From assembly GCF_024979235.1 (NCBI RefSeq), contig NZ_JANLCM010000001.1, positions 310,001-374,000 of the forward strand: 64,000 nucleotides of DNA, read 5' to 3'. This DNA comes from Herbiconiux aconitum. GTDB taxonomy: Bacteria; Actinomycetota; Actinomycetes; Actinomycetales; Microbacteriaceae. The notes under the pieces were generated by a model that had not been told where the DNA came from, did no database searches, and was given only the letters and a program-made list of their open reading frames with translations. Each line of letters opens with the position of its first letter. Position 1 is the first letter of the stretch. The position numbers and the translations under genes are program-made. This document shows positions 27,620 to 34,925 of this stretch, piece after piece.

Positions 27620-28807
27620 TCGAGACACTGCCGCGAACGACTGCCGCGCGATCTCCAGCTCCTCGTTCGTGGGCACCACGAGCACGGCGACGGGCGATGA
27701 AGCGGGCGAGATGAAGCGCGGCGAGCGCGACTCGATCTCGTTGAGCGCCGGATCGACCGAGATCCCCATCTCGGAGAGCCCCGCGAGCGCCCCCGCCCGA
27801 ACGAGCGGCACGTTCTCGCCCACTCCGGCTGTGAACACGACGGCGTCGAGATGGCCCAACTGCGCGTAGTACGAGCCGATGTAGCCCCTGATGCGGTGCA
27901 GATACACCTCGAGCGCCAGCGCCGACGACGCGTCGCCCGCGGCTGCGGCCTTCTGCACGTCGCGCATGTCGCCGTGACCGGAGAGCCCGAGCAGCCCGCT
28001 CTTGCGGTTCAGCAGCTCGTCGAGCTCCGCGAACCCCATGCCCGTCTTGCGGTTGAGATGGAACAGCACCGCAGGGTCGATGTCGCCCGAGCGCGTGCCC
28101 ATCACGAGGCCTTCGAGCGGCGTCATACCCATCGAGGTCTCGATCGAACGCCCGCCGTCGATGGCCGCCACGGATGCGCCGTTGCCGAGGTGCAGCACGA
28201 TCATCTTCAGCGATTCCAGCGGCCGCCCCAGGAACGCTGCGGTGGCCTCCGACACGAACTTGTGCGAGGTGCCGTGGAAGCCATAGCGACGGATGCGCTG
28301 CTTGTCCGCCAGCGACGCGTCGATCGCATAGGTGTAGGCGGCCGGCGGCAGCGTCTGGTGGAAGGCGGTGTCGAACACGGCCACCTGCGGAACCGAGGGG
28401 AATGCCTTCTGCGCCGCCTCGATTCCTTGCAGGTTCGCGGGGTTGTGCAGGGGGGCCAGCTCCACGAGGTCTTCGATGTTGATCTTCACCAGGTCGGTGA
28501 TGACCGTGGCCTCGTGGAACCGCTTCCCGCCGTGCACCACGCGGTGCCCGACGGCGGCGAGCGGATGCGAGTCGAGGTTCGGTCCGTGCTCCTCGAACGC
28601 CGAGAGCATCACCTCGAATCCAGCCGTGTGGTCGGGGATCGGCACCTCGCGCTCCCACAGCCCCACCTGGGTCGTGTGGCGGCTGTGGCCCGACTCTTCG
28701 CCGATCCGTTCGACCAGCCCCGAGGCCAGCACCTTCTCCGACTCCACCTCGATCAGCTGGTACTTGAACGAGGAAGAGCCGCTGTTGACGACGAGGATCG
28801 TGCTCAC
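27617..28807 (-). CDS. ackA: Acetate kinase, 396 aa
   Basis: Interconverts acetate + ATP and acetyl phosphate + ADP. The two family signatures are present: VNSGSSSFKYQLIE at the N terminus and AVGHRVVHGGKRF near residue 85; HLGNGASVAAI and FTAGVGEN are also conserved. Length is normal. It begins with GTG overlapping the pta stop as GTGA, so pta and ackA are translationally coupled. With phosphoketolase (34926-37355) supplying acetyl phosphate, it would yield ATP and acetate. Confidence 0.97.
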   Translation of the reverse strand: MSTILVVNSGSSSFKYQLIEVESEKVLASGLVERIGEESGHSRHTTQVGLWEREVPIPDHTAGFEVMLSAFEEHGPNLDSHPLAAVGHRVVHGGKRFHEATVITDLVKINIEDLVELAPLHNPANLQGIEAAQKAFPSVPQVAVFDTAFHQTLPPAAYTYAIDASLADKQRIRRYGFHGTSHKFVSEATAAFLGRPLESLKMIVLHLGNGASVAAIDGGRSIETSMGMTPLEGLVMGTRSGDIDPAVLFHLNRKTGMGFAELDELLNRKSGLLGLSGHGDMRDVQKAAAAGDASSALALEVYLHRIRGYIGSYYAQLGHLDAVVFTAGVGENVPLVRAGALAGLSEMGISVDPALNEIESRSPRFISPASSPVAVLVVPTNEELEIARQSFAAVSR

Positions 28808-31077
28808 GAGGCCACCTCCTCCGACGGAGACGGAGATGGAGATGGAGACGGAGACGGAGACGGTGTCGCCGCCTGGATCGCCGTGATGGCGATGGTGTTC
28901 ACGATGTCTTGCACGAGAGCCCCCCGGGAAAGGTCGTTGATCGGCTTGTTGAGCCCCTGCAGCACAGGCCCGATGGCCACAGCTCCGGCGCTCCGCTGAA
29001 CAGCCTTGTAGGTGTTGTTGCCGGTGTTCAAGTCCGGGAAGATGAACACTGTCGCTCGGCCCGCCACCTGGGAGCCCGGCATCTTCGCGGCGGCCACCAC
29101 GACATCGGCCGCCGCGTCGTATTGGATCGGCCCCTCCACCAGCAGGTCGGGCCGGTGCTCGTGCACCAGCGCCGTGGCCGTCCGCACCTTCTCGACGTCG
29201 GCACCCGTTCCCGACGACCCGGTGGAGTACGACAGCATCGCCACGCGCGGCTCGATGCCGAACTGCATCGCGGTCTCCGACGACGACACCGCGATGTCGG
29301 CCAACTGCTCGCTCGTCGGATCGGGCACCACCGCGCAGTCGCCGTACACGAGCACGCGGTCGGCGAGCGCCATCAGGAACACGCTGGAGACGACGGATAC
29401 GCCGGGTCGGGTCTTGATGATCTCGAACGCCGGCCGGATGGTGTGCGCCGTCGTGTGCGCCGCTCCCGAGACCATGCCATCGGCCAGGCCCAGCTGCACC
29501 ATCATGGTGCCGAAATAGGAGACGTCGGTCACGGTGTCGAACGCCATGTCGTAGGTGATGCCCTTGTGCGAGCGGAGCCGCTGGTACTCCTCGGCGAAGC
29601 GCTGTCGCAGCTTCTCGTCGAAGGGGCTGACGACGGCTGCGGCGTCGAGGTCGAGGCCGAGTTCGGTGGCCCGCCCCCGCACCTCCGCTTCCTCGCCGAG
29701 GATCGTGAGCCGCGCCACTCCGCGCTTCAGAACCGTGCTCGCGGCGCGCAGGATGCGGTCGTCGCCTCCCTCGGGCAGCACGATGTGGCGGTCGGCGCGG
29801 CGGGCGCGATCGAGCAGACCGTACTCGAACATCAACGGGGTCACGACGTCGGATTTGCTCACGTCGAGCAGCTCCAGCAGCTGTTTGCCGTCGACGTACT
29901 GCTCGAACAGGCCGAGCGCGTTGTCGTACTTCACCTGCGAGTCGGCGGCGAGGCGCCCCCGGGTCGAGGTGATGCGCACAGCCGTCTCGTAGGTGCCCAG
30001 CTCGGTGGTGATGATCGGGATGGTGGGATCGAGCCCCGACACGAGCCGCTCCACCGGCTCGGGCAGCTCGAAGCCACCGTTCAACACGATTCCGGCGAGC
30101 GAGGGGAAGGTTCCCGAGGCGTTGGCCATCAGCACCGCGAGCAGCACTTCCGCCCGGTCGGCCGGGATCACGACCACGGCCCCTTCGGTGAGCCGGGGCA
30201 GCACGTTGCGCATCGACATCGCGGCCACCACCACGCCGAGCGCCTCGCGGGCGAGCAGGCGTCGGTCGCCCATGATCATGGTGCCGTCGATGGACTCCAG
30301 GATGCCGGCCATGCTCGGGGCCACAAGCAGCCGGTCTTCCGGGATGGCCCAGACCGGAACGCGGCGTGGCTGCGTCGGGACGGCGGCGTCGCTCGGCGGC
30401 GGCGCCGACTGTGCCGACGAGACGAGCTCGTCGACGGCTTCGCGCGCGGCCCTGCCGATCGCGTCGCGGATCTTCTCGAGGTGTGCAGGATCGGAGCGAT
30501 TCGAGACGATGCCGACGAGCGTGGCGTGCGCAGTGCGCAGCTCCAGCAGGGCGATCTCGGCGATCTGGCGCATCTCGTCGGCCGAGCGCGGGTCGGAGTT
30601 GCCGAGCAACTCATCCGTTCCCTGCCCCTTGCGGCCGCCGAGCACGAGCAGCACGGGGGCGCCGAGGTTCGCGGCGATGCGGGCGTTGAACGAGAGCTCG
30701 GTGGGGCTGCCGACGTCGGTGTAGTCCGAACCCAGGATCACGACCGCGTCGCACTCGCGTTCGACCGCCTTGTAGCGTTCGACGATGCGCGAGAGGGCGG
30801 CATCCGGATCGGCGTGCACGTCGTCGTAGGTGACACCGATGGCCTGTTCATAGTCGAGCTGGCCGCTGTCGTGCGCCAACAGCATCTCGAGCACGTAGTC
30901 GCGTTCGCTCACCGAGCGGGCCACCGGCCGGAACACACCCACGCGCCGGATCGAGCGGCGCAGGATCTCGAGCACGCCGAGCGCGATCGTGGATTTACCG
31001 GAGTGTCCCTCGGCGGAGGTGATGTAGATGCTCGTCACGCCGTCGGGCTGAATGGGGGTCTGTTCGAATGTCGGCAC
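28804..31077 (-). CDS. pta: Phosphate acetyltransferase (long form), 757 aa
   Basis: Interconverts acetyl-CoA and acetyl phosphate. The N-terminal P-loop-like domain (SAEGHSGKSTIALGVLEIL), a central DRTGG-type domain and the catalytic PTA domain (residues ~425-740, with HIVLPEGGDDRILRAA, ITYDMAFDTVTDVSYFGTM and PDLNTGNNTYKAVQR) are all present. It ends in an odd SPSPSPSPSPS tail encoded by a hexanucleotide repeat. It is the first gene of a pta-ackA operon. Confidence 0.96.
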   Translation of the reverse strand: MPTFEQTPIQPDGVTSIYITSAEGHSGKSTIALGVLEILRRSIRRVGVFRPVARSVSERDYVLEMLLAHDSGQLDYEQAIGVTYDDVHADPDAALSRIVERYKAVERECDAVVILGSDYTDVGSPTELSFNARIAANLGAPVLLVLGGRKGQGTDELLGNSDPRSADEMRQIAEIALLELRTAHATLVGIVSNRSDPAHLEKIRDAIGRAAREAVDELVSSAQSAPPPSDAAVPTQPRRVPVWAIPEDRLLVAPSMAGILESIDGTMIMGDRRLLAREALGVVVAAMSMRNVLPRLTEGAVVVIPADRAEVLLAVLMANASGTFPSLAGIVLNGGFELPEPVERLVSGLDPTIPIITTELGTYETAVRITSTRGRLAADSQVKYDNALGLFEQYVDGKQLLELLDVSKSDVVTPLMFEYGLLDRARRADRHIVLPEGGDDRILRAASTVLKRGVARLTILGEEAEVRGRATELGLDLDAAAVVSPFDEKLRQRFAEEYQRLRSHKGITYDMAFDTVTDVSYFGTMMVQLGLADGMVSGAAHTTAHTIRPAFEIIKTRPGVSVVSSVFLMALADRVLVYGDCAVVPDPTSEQLADIAVSSSETAMQFGIEPRVAMLSYSTGSSGTGADVEKVRTATALVHEHRPDLLVEGPIQYDAAADVVVAAAKMPGSQVAGRATVFIFPDLNTGNNTYKAVQRSAGAVAIGPVLQGLNKPINDLSRGALVQDIVNTIAITAIQAATPSPSPSPSPSPSPSEEVAS
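28823..28862. repeat. Hexanucleotide repeat in the 3' end of pta
   Basis: GACGGA/GATGGA is repeated about 6.7 times in a row. On the coding strand this gives alternating Ser-Pro at the C terminus of Pta. Because the unit is six bases, gain or loss of copies keeps the frame. Confidence 0.85.
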
Positions 31078-31170
31078 GGAATCCTCTTCGGTCGTCCGTG
31101 TTCAATCCTATGACGAGGCCTCGTCGACCGCCCGGATGCGCTCGGGCCGCGCAGACGCCGCCGTGGCGAA

Positions 31171-31833
31171 TCAGCCGCAGTACTCTTTCGGCACCCGGTC
31201 GGAAGTCGAGACGAGGATCTCCCGGATGACGTCTCCGCCGTACGGCTCGAAATGAATCCAGGACGAACCGCCGGCGATTCGGTAGACCGGCTGGGCGTCT
31301 GCACCCCAACCCGGATATGACTCGATGTCGGGATACGTCGCCAATAGGTCGTCGACCGTGGAGCCGACCGCGATTCCCTCGCTGGTCGCAGGGTAGGCGC
31401 CCGCCGGGTCGGCCGAGGGGCCGATGCTCTGAGAGATCGCCAACTGGAGCGGCGCGGTCGCGTCGTTCGCCACCGCGACGACAGTGCCGCCGAAGAAGCC
31501 GTCGACACCGGGTCGGCAGACGTCGGGCGCACCGGGGAGGGCGGTCTCGATGTCGGTGAGAGACGTACCGAGTTGCAGCGGGCCGATGCCGTCGAAGTCG
31601 ATGAGCCAGGTGCCCGGGTCGTCGGCCGAGAAGGCAGGGGACGGCTGGATGCCCGGCGTCGCACTGGGGGTAGGCGTCGGAGGGGACGTGGGGCTCGCGC
31701 TGCTCGGCGAGGGCGTCGCTGTCGTGGGAGCGGGGCTCGGCGTCGGGGCCGGGGCCGGGGCGACGCATCCGGTCACCAGCAACGCGACCAGTGCCGACCC
31801 GAACAGGGCAGCCGCAGCACTCCGAACCCTCAT
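31171..31833 (-). CDS. Predicted secreted lipoprotein, 220 aa
   Basis: A signal peptide with basic start (MRVRSAAAALFGSALV) ends in the lipobox LLVTGC. A Pro/Thr/Ser/Ala spacer of ~45 residues follows, then a ~145-residue beta-rich domain beginning TWLIDFDGIGPLQLGTS; I do not recognise the family, though the start resembles domains that compare surface or binding proteins of unknown role. I choose ATG 31833 for the signal peptide; ATG 31854 is upstream. It lies between pta and the SRP RNA, both on the same strand. Confidence 0.8.
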   Translation of the reverse strand: MRVRSAAAALFGSALVALLVTGCVAPAPAPTPSPAPTTATPSPSSASPTSPPTPTPSATPGIQPSPAFSADDPGTWLIDFDGIGPLQLGTSLTDIETALPGAPDVCRPGVDGFFGGTVVAVANDATAPLQLAISQSIGPSADPAGAYPATSEGIAVGSTVDDLLATYPDIESYPGWGADAQPVYRIAGGSSWIHFEPYGGDVIREILVSTSDRVPKEYCG

Positions 31834-31869
31834 CGAATCCCCGCCTGAACGCACACCTTAACGAAAAAG

Positions 31870-31985
31870 GACCCCCCGCGCACCCGCCAGAGCCCGGTTA
31901 CCCTTGCTACGTTTCCGTCCTGGGGGAATTGGCCTGGATGGCGCCACACGGGGAGCCGGAAACCAGTGTAGCAAGCCGCGGGGGT
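31870..31985 (-). ncRNA. ffs: Signal recognition particle RNA (bacterial small SRP RNA)
   Basis: On the minus strand the sequence contains CAGGACGGAAACGTAGCAA, which folds as the conserved domain IV: CAGG, a three-base ACG/CGT stem closed by a GAAA tetraloop, then AGCAA. Flanking segments pair into one long rod, and the ends CCCCGCG and CGCGGGG close it. TCCTTTTTCG follows the 3' end as a terminator T-run. The RNA binds Ffh and targets membrane proteins to FtsY. Ends are approximate to a few bases. A tRNA-Ser lies 770 bases away, as often seen in actinobacteria. Confidence 0.87.
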
Positions 31986-32019
31986 TGAGTCCGCACCCCG
32001 ACCGGCGTTAGCTGGTGAC

Positions 32020-32673
32020 ATGAAGATCGCGATCGCAGGCGGACACGGGCAGATCGCCCTGCTCACCACGAAACTCCTGACCGCCTCCGGACATGAGGTC
32101 TGGGGGATCGTGCGCAACCCGGCGCACGCGGCCGACATCGAGGCCGCGGGAGGGCACGCGCTCGTGCTCGACCTCGAGCAGTCGGACTCCGAGCGTCTCG
32201 CCGGCGAACTGGCATCGAAGTCGATCGACAGCGTCGTGTTCGCCGCCGGCGCCGGGCCAGGTTCCAGTGCCGAACGCAAGTTCACCGTCGACCGCGACGG
32301 CGCCGTGCTGCTCGCCGATGCCGCCTGGCGGGCGGGAGTGCGCCGCTATGTGCTCGTATCGGCAATGGGCGCGGACTCCTTCGACCCGAAGAGCGACGAC
32401 GTCTTCCAGGTGTACCTGCGTGCGAAGAGCGAAGCGGATGCTGCGGTGCGCGCGAGCGAGCTCGACTGGACGATCGTGCGCCCCGGCGGGCTCACCGACG
32501 ACCCGGCCACCGGCACGGTGACGCTCGCCGAGTCGACGGGGCGCGGCACGATCCCGCGGGCCGACGTGGCCTGGATCGTGACCCAGTTGCTCGTCTCGGG
32601 CGATGCCGTGCACCGCCAGTTCGAGGCGATCTCGGGCTCGACACCGATCGCAGAAGCCCTGCGCGCGCTCTGA
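32020..32673 (+). CDS. NAD(P)-binding atypical short-chain dehydrogenase, 217 aa
   Basis: A Rossmann domain starts at residue 3 with IAIAGGHGQIALLTTKLL (GxxGxI nucleotide motif). The later YVLVSAMGADSF and WTIVRPGGLTDDPATGT segments are typical of the NmrA/YwnB-like atypical SDR family that sense or use NAD(P)H. There is no catalytic Tyr-x-x-x-Lys of classical SDRs visible. Substrate unknown; it may be a redox sensor. It is a single gene with a palindromic terminator immediately after. Confidence 0.85.
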   Translation: MKIAIAGGHGQIALLTTKLLTASGHEVWGIVRNPAHAADIEAAGGHALVLDLEQSDSERLAGELASKSIDSVVFAAGAGPGSSAERKFTVDRDGAVLLADAAWRAGVRRYVLVSAMGADSFDPKSDDVFQVYLRAKSEADAAVRASELDWTIVRPGGLTDDPATGTVTLAESTGRGTIPRADVAWIVTQLLVSGDAVHRQFEAISGSTPIAEALRAL

Positions 32674-32677
32674 CCCC

Positions 32678-32695
32678 GCCGAATCGCGATTCGGC
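32678..32695. terminator. Perfect 18-bp palindrome after the SDR gene
   Basis: GCCGAATCGCGATTCGGC begins five bases after the stop at 32673. It is a perfect palindrome with no T-run after it, and probably a weak terminator. Confidence 0.5.
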
Positions 32696-32751
32696 CTGCG
32701 GTGCGGGTAGGATGCTTCATGGTCATCTTCCCGGACGGGGAGAATGCTCCA

Positions 32752-32839
32752 GGAGAATTCGCCTAGTGGCCTATGGCGCACGCTTGGAAAGCGTGTTGGG
32801 TGCAAGCCCTCGGGGGTTCGAATCCCCCATTCTCCGCCA
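32752..32839 (+). tRNA. tRNA-Ser, anticodon GGA
   Basis: The acceptor arms GGAGAAT and ATTCTCC pair over seven bases, followed by discriminator G and an encoded CCA. The anticodon stem CACGC/GCGTG holds the loop TTGGAAA, giving anticodon GGA (reads UCC/UCU). A long variable arm marks it as a class II tRNA, and GGTTCGAATCC is the T loop. Confidence 0.95.
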
Positions 32840-32982
32840 CTTCCGACCTGAAACACCTCCGCAGCCGAACCTGGCAATAGTTGCGAATCGTTAGGTGATC
32901 GTCGACCCGTGGCGTACGGTTGCTCGTCAGTCACACTTCCGTGATCAGGGGCCCTCGATGGCGAGGGATTTTGGGGCGCTTC

Positions 32983-34173
32983 ATGCGAAGCAAATTGGGT
33001 ACTACGAGTCTGCAAAAAAACGACCAGAAGCGACGGCATTCACGTGCAATCGCGGGAGGTGGTGCGATCGTCTTGGGGGCGGTTGTGCTTCTCGCCTCAG
33101 CTCAGTCGGCGAGCGCTATCGGCACCACCGTGAATCTCGGCACCGCCGCGACGTATTCGGTGCTCGGCGGGCAGTCGGTCACCAATACCGGTCCCAGCAT
33201 CCTCGGCGCCGGAGTCGGTGTCAGCCCCGGCTCGGCGATCACCGGGTTCCCGCCCGGGATCACACTCGGCGCGCGCCATGCAGCCGACGCCGAAGCCCTG
33301 CAGGCGCAGAGCGACCTCGGTACCGCATACGACGCGGCTGCGGCCCAGGCGGTTGATGTCAGCGTGGAGGGCGACCTCGGCAACCGTACCCTCCTTCCCG
33401 GGGTCTACAACGCCGCCAGTTCGATCGGACTCACCGGTGCGGTGACGCTCAACGGGCAGGGCGACCCGGATGCGGTCTTCATCTTCCAGATCGGTTCGGG
33501 CCTGACCACGGCCACCTCGAGCAGTGTGGTGCCGATCAACGGCGCCCGCGCGTGCAACGTGTTCTGGCAGATCGGCGAATCGGCCGTGATCGGATCGAGC
33601 ACCTCCTTCGTGGGCACGATCATGGCGCTCACCACCATCACCCTCGGTTCCGGCGCGACCGTCGACGGCCGGGCGCTCGCCCGCAACGGGTCGGTCACCC
33701 TGAACAACAACGTCTTCACCGACGGCTTATGCGACGCGAGCACGCCGACCAGTCCGCCGCCGACGACGACTCCGCCGACCACGACACCGCCGACGACCAC
33801 ACCACCGACCACCACGCCGCCCACGACGACACCACCCACAACGGGTGGCCCCGGCGGACCGGGCACTGAAGGCCCCGGAGGACCGGGCACGGAAGGCCCC
33901 GGCGGACCCGGAATAGAAGGCCCAGGCGGCCCCGGCGGCCCCGGCACGAACGGCGGCCCCGGCGGTCCCGGCACGGGCGGGGGCGGCTCCGGTTCAGGCA
34001 CCTACGGCAGTGGGGTCGACTTCTACGGCAGCGGCACCGGCACCGGCACCGACTCGCTCGCTGAAACCGGCCTCGACATCACGCCCCTCGCGATGGCAGC
34101 CGGTCTCACCGCGCTCGTCGGATTGGCCCTCCTCGGGAGTGCCGTCATCCGTCGCCCGAAGCGCCAGGTGTGA
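32983..34173 (+). CDS. DUF3494 (ice-binding-like) surface protein with LAETG sorting signal, 396 aa
   Basis: Signal peptide at residues ~20-48 (ending SAQSASA), then a DUF3494 domain (~50-245) with ATYSVLGGQSVTNTGPS, DAVFIFQIGS and the NGSVTLNNNVFT end. A PPTTT repeat and a Gly/Pro-rich GGPGGPGTEG repeat (~250-350) form a stalk. The C terminus has LAETG, a hydrophobic segment (ITPLAMAAGLTALVGLA) and RRPKR, the layout of a sortase substrate of the LAxTG type used by class E sortases. DUF3494 proteins include ice-binding proteins and also adhesins, so antifreeze function is not established. ATG 32983 has GGGGCG upstream. Confidence 0.88.
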   Translation: MRSKLGTTSLQKNDQKRRHSRAIAGGGAIVLGAVVLLASAQSASAIGTTVNLGTAATYSVLGGQSVTNTGPSILGAGVGVSPGSAITGFPPGITLGARHAADAEALQAQSDLGTAYDAAAAQAVDVSVEGDLGNRTLLPGVYNAASSIGLTGAVTLNGQGDPDAVFIFQIGSGLTTATSSSVVPINGARACNVFWQIGESAVIGSSTSFVGTIMALTTITLGSGATVDGRALARNGSVTLNNNVFTDGLCDASTPTSPPPTTTPPTTTPPTTTPPTTTPPTTTPPTTGGPGGPGTEGPGGPGTEGPGGPGIEGPGGPGGPGTNGGPGGPGTGGGGSGSGTYGSGVDFYGSGTGTGTDSLAETGLDITPLAMAAGLTALVGLALLGSAVIRRPKRQV

Positions 34174-34174
34174 C

Positions 34175-34609
34175 CTAGCGCTCGCCGGCCTCGATCGCGG
34201 TCACCGCGACGGGGTCGGCTCCGTCGAGGAACTCGGTGAGCCGCACGACTTCGGCGCTCTCCCCGATACCCTCGGCGGCGCGCCGCAGCATGTAGAGCGA
34301 GAGCAGAACGCCGCGGTTGGGCTCGTGGGCCCACGGCACCGGACCCTGTCCGCGCCAGCCCGCCTTGCGGAGCGCATCCAACCCGCGGTGGTAGCCGACG
34401 CGCGCGTAGGCGTAGGAGGCGACGACTTCACCCTTACGCCAGGTGCGGTCGGCCAGCGTGGCCCAGGCGAGCGAGGAGGTCGGGTAGTCGGTGACGGTCG
34501 CCTCCAGAACGCCGTCGACCTCGTAGCCGTTGGCACGCGCCAGCGACTCCCGAACCCCCGGCTCGTCGGGGAGGAGGGTTTCGGGCACGCCCAGGAGATT
34601 GTTGCTCAT
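34175..34609 (-). CDS. DUF3151 family protein, 144 aa
   Basis: The sequence matches the actinobacterial DUF3151 family throughout: NNLLGVPETLLPDEPGV, SYAYARVGYHRGLDALRK and GPVPWAHEPNRGVLLSLY are its hallmark segments. Function is unknown. It is soluble and of normal length. It converges with the DUF3494 gene with one base between the stops and is separated from rpmJ by a terminator. Confidence 0.85.
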   Translation of the reverse strand: MSNNLLGVPETLLPDEPGVRESLARANGYEVDGVLEATVTDYPTSSLAWATLADRTWRKGEVVASYAYARVGYHRGLDALRKAGWRGQGPVPWAHEPNRGVLLSLYMLRRAAEGIGESAEVVRLTEFLDGADPVAVTAIEAGER

Positions 34610-34637
34610 GCTCTGATCGTAGCCGCGGCAGAAAACA

Positions 34638-34672
34638 AGAACCGCCCCCGTCGCTAGGACGGAGGCGGTTCT
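34638..34672 (-). terminator. Rho-independent terminator of rpmJ
   Basis: Outer stem AGAACCGCC (34638-34646) pairs with 34664-34672, inner stem CCGTC/GACGG closes on loop GCTAG. On the minus strand the stem is followed by TGTTTTC. It lies 55 bases past the rpmJ stop. Confidence 0.85.
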
Positions 34673-34726
34673 AAGAGATTGAACTGGAAATGCAGCGCCC
34701 CGCAGGACGCTATCCGGGTAGTCCGA

Positions 34727-34849
34727 TCAGCCCTGACGGGCCTTGAAACGGGGGTTCAAGTGATTGATCACGAACGTCCGGCCCCGGCGGCGGACGATCT
34801 GCGAACCCTGCATCTTCTTCATCGAGCCCAATGAATTCCGTACCTTCAT
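34727..34849 (-). CDS. rpmJ: 50S ribosomal protein L36, zinc-free (C-) form, 40 aa
   Basis: The 40-residue protein begins [15 protein letters not shown] and ends NPRFKARQG, with the [12 protein letters not shown] core of L36. It has no cysteine, so it is the C- paralogue that does not bind zinc; the zinc-binding form normally lies in the rpsM region elsewhere. Start ATG 34849 has AAGGGAG six bases upstream. It is monocistronic with its own terminator. Such C- copies are often induced on zinc shortage; I see no clear Zur box in the 75 bases before it. Confidence 0.92.
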   Translation of the reverse strand: MKVRNSLGSMKKMQGSQIVRRRGRTFVINHLNPRFKARQG

Positions 34850-34925
34850 ATTGACTCCCTTCGTCGTTCAGTAGAACCAGTAGACACCCGAAATCCTTCC
34901 CGCGGAAGGCGCGGATGCTGTGAGG

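Noticed and set aside
32739..32760. Integration (att) site at tRNA-Ser
   Set aside because: GGAGAAT occurs just upstream and in the tRNA, but no integrase or second copy of the tRNA 3' end is present.
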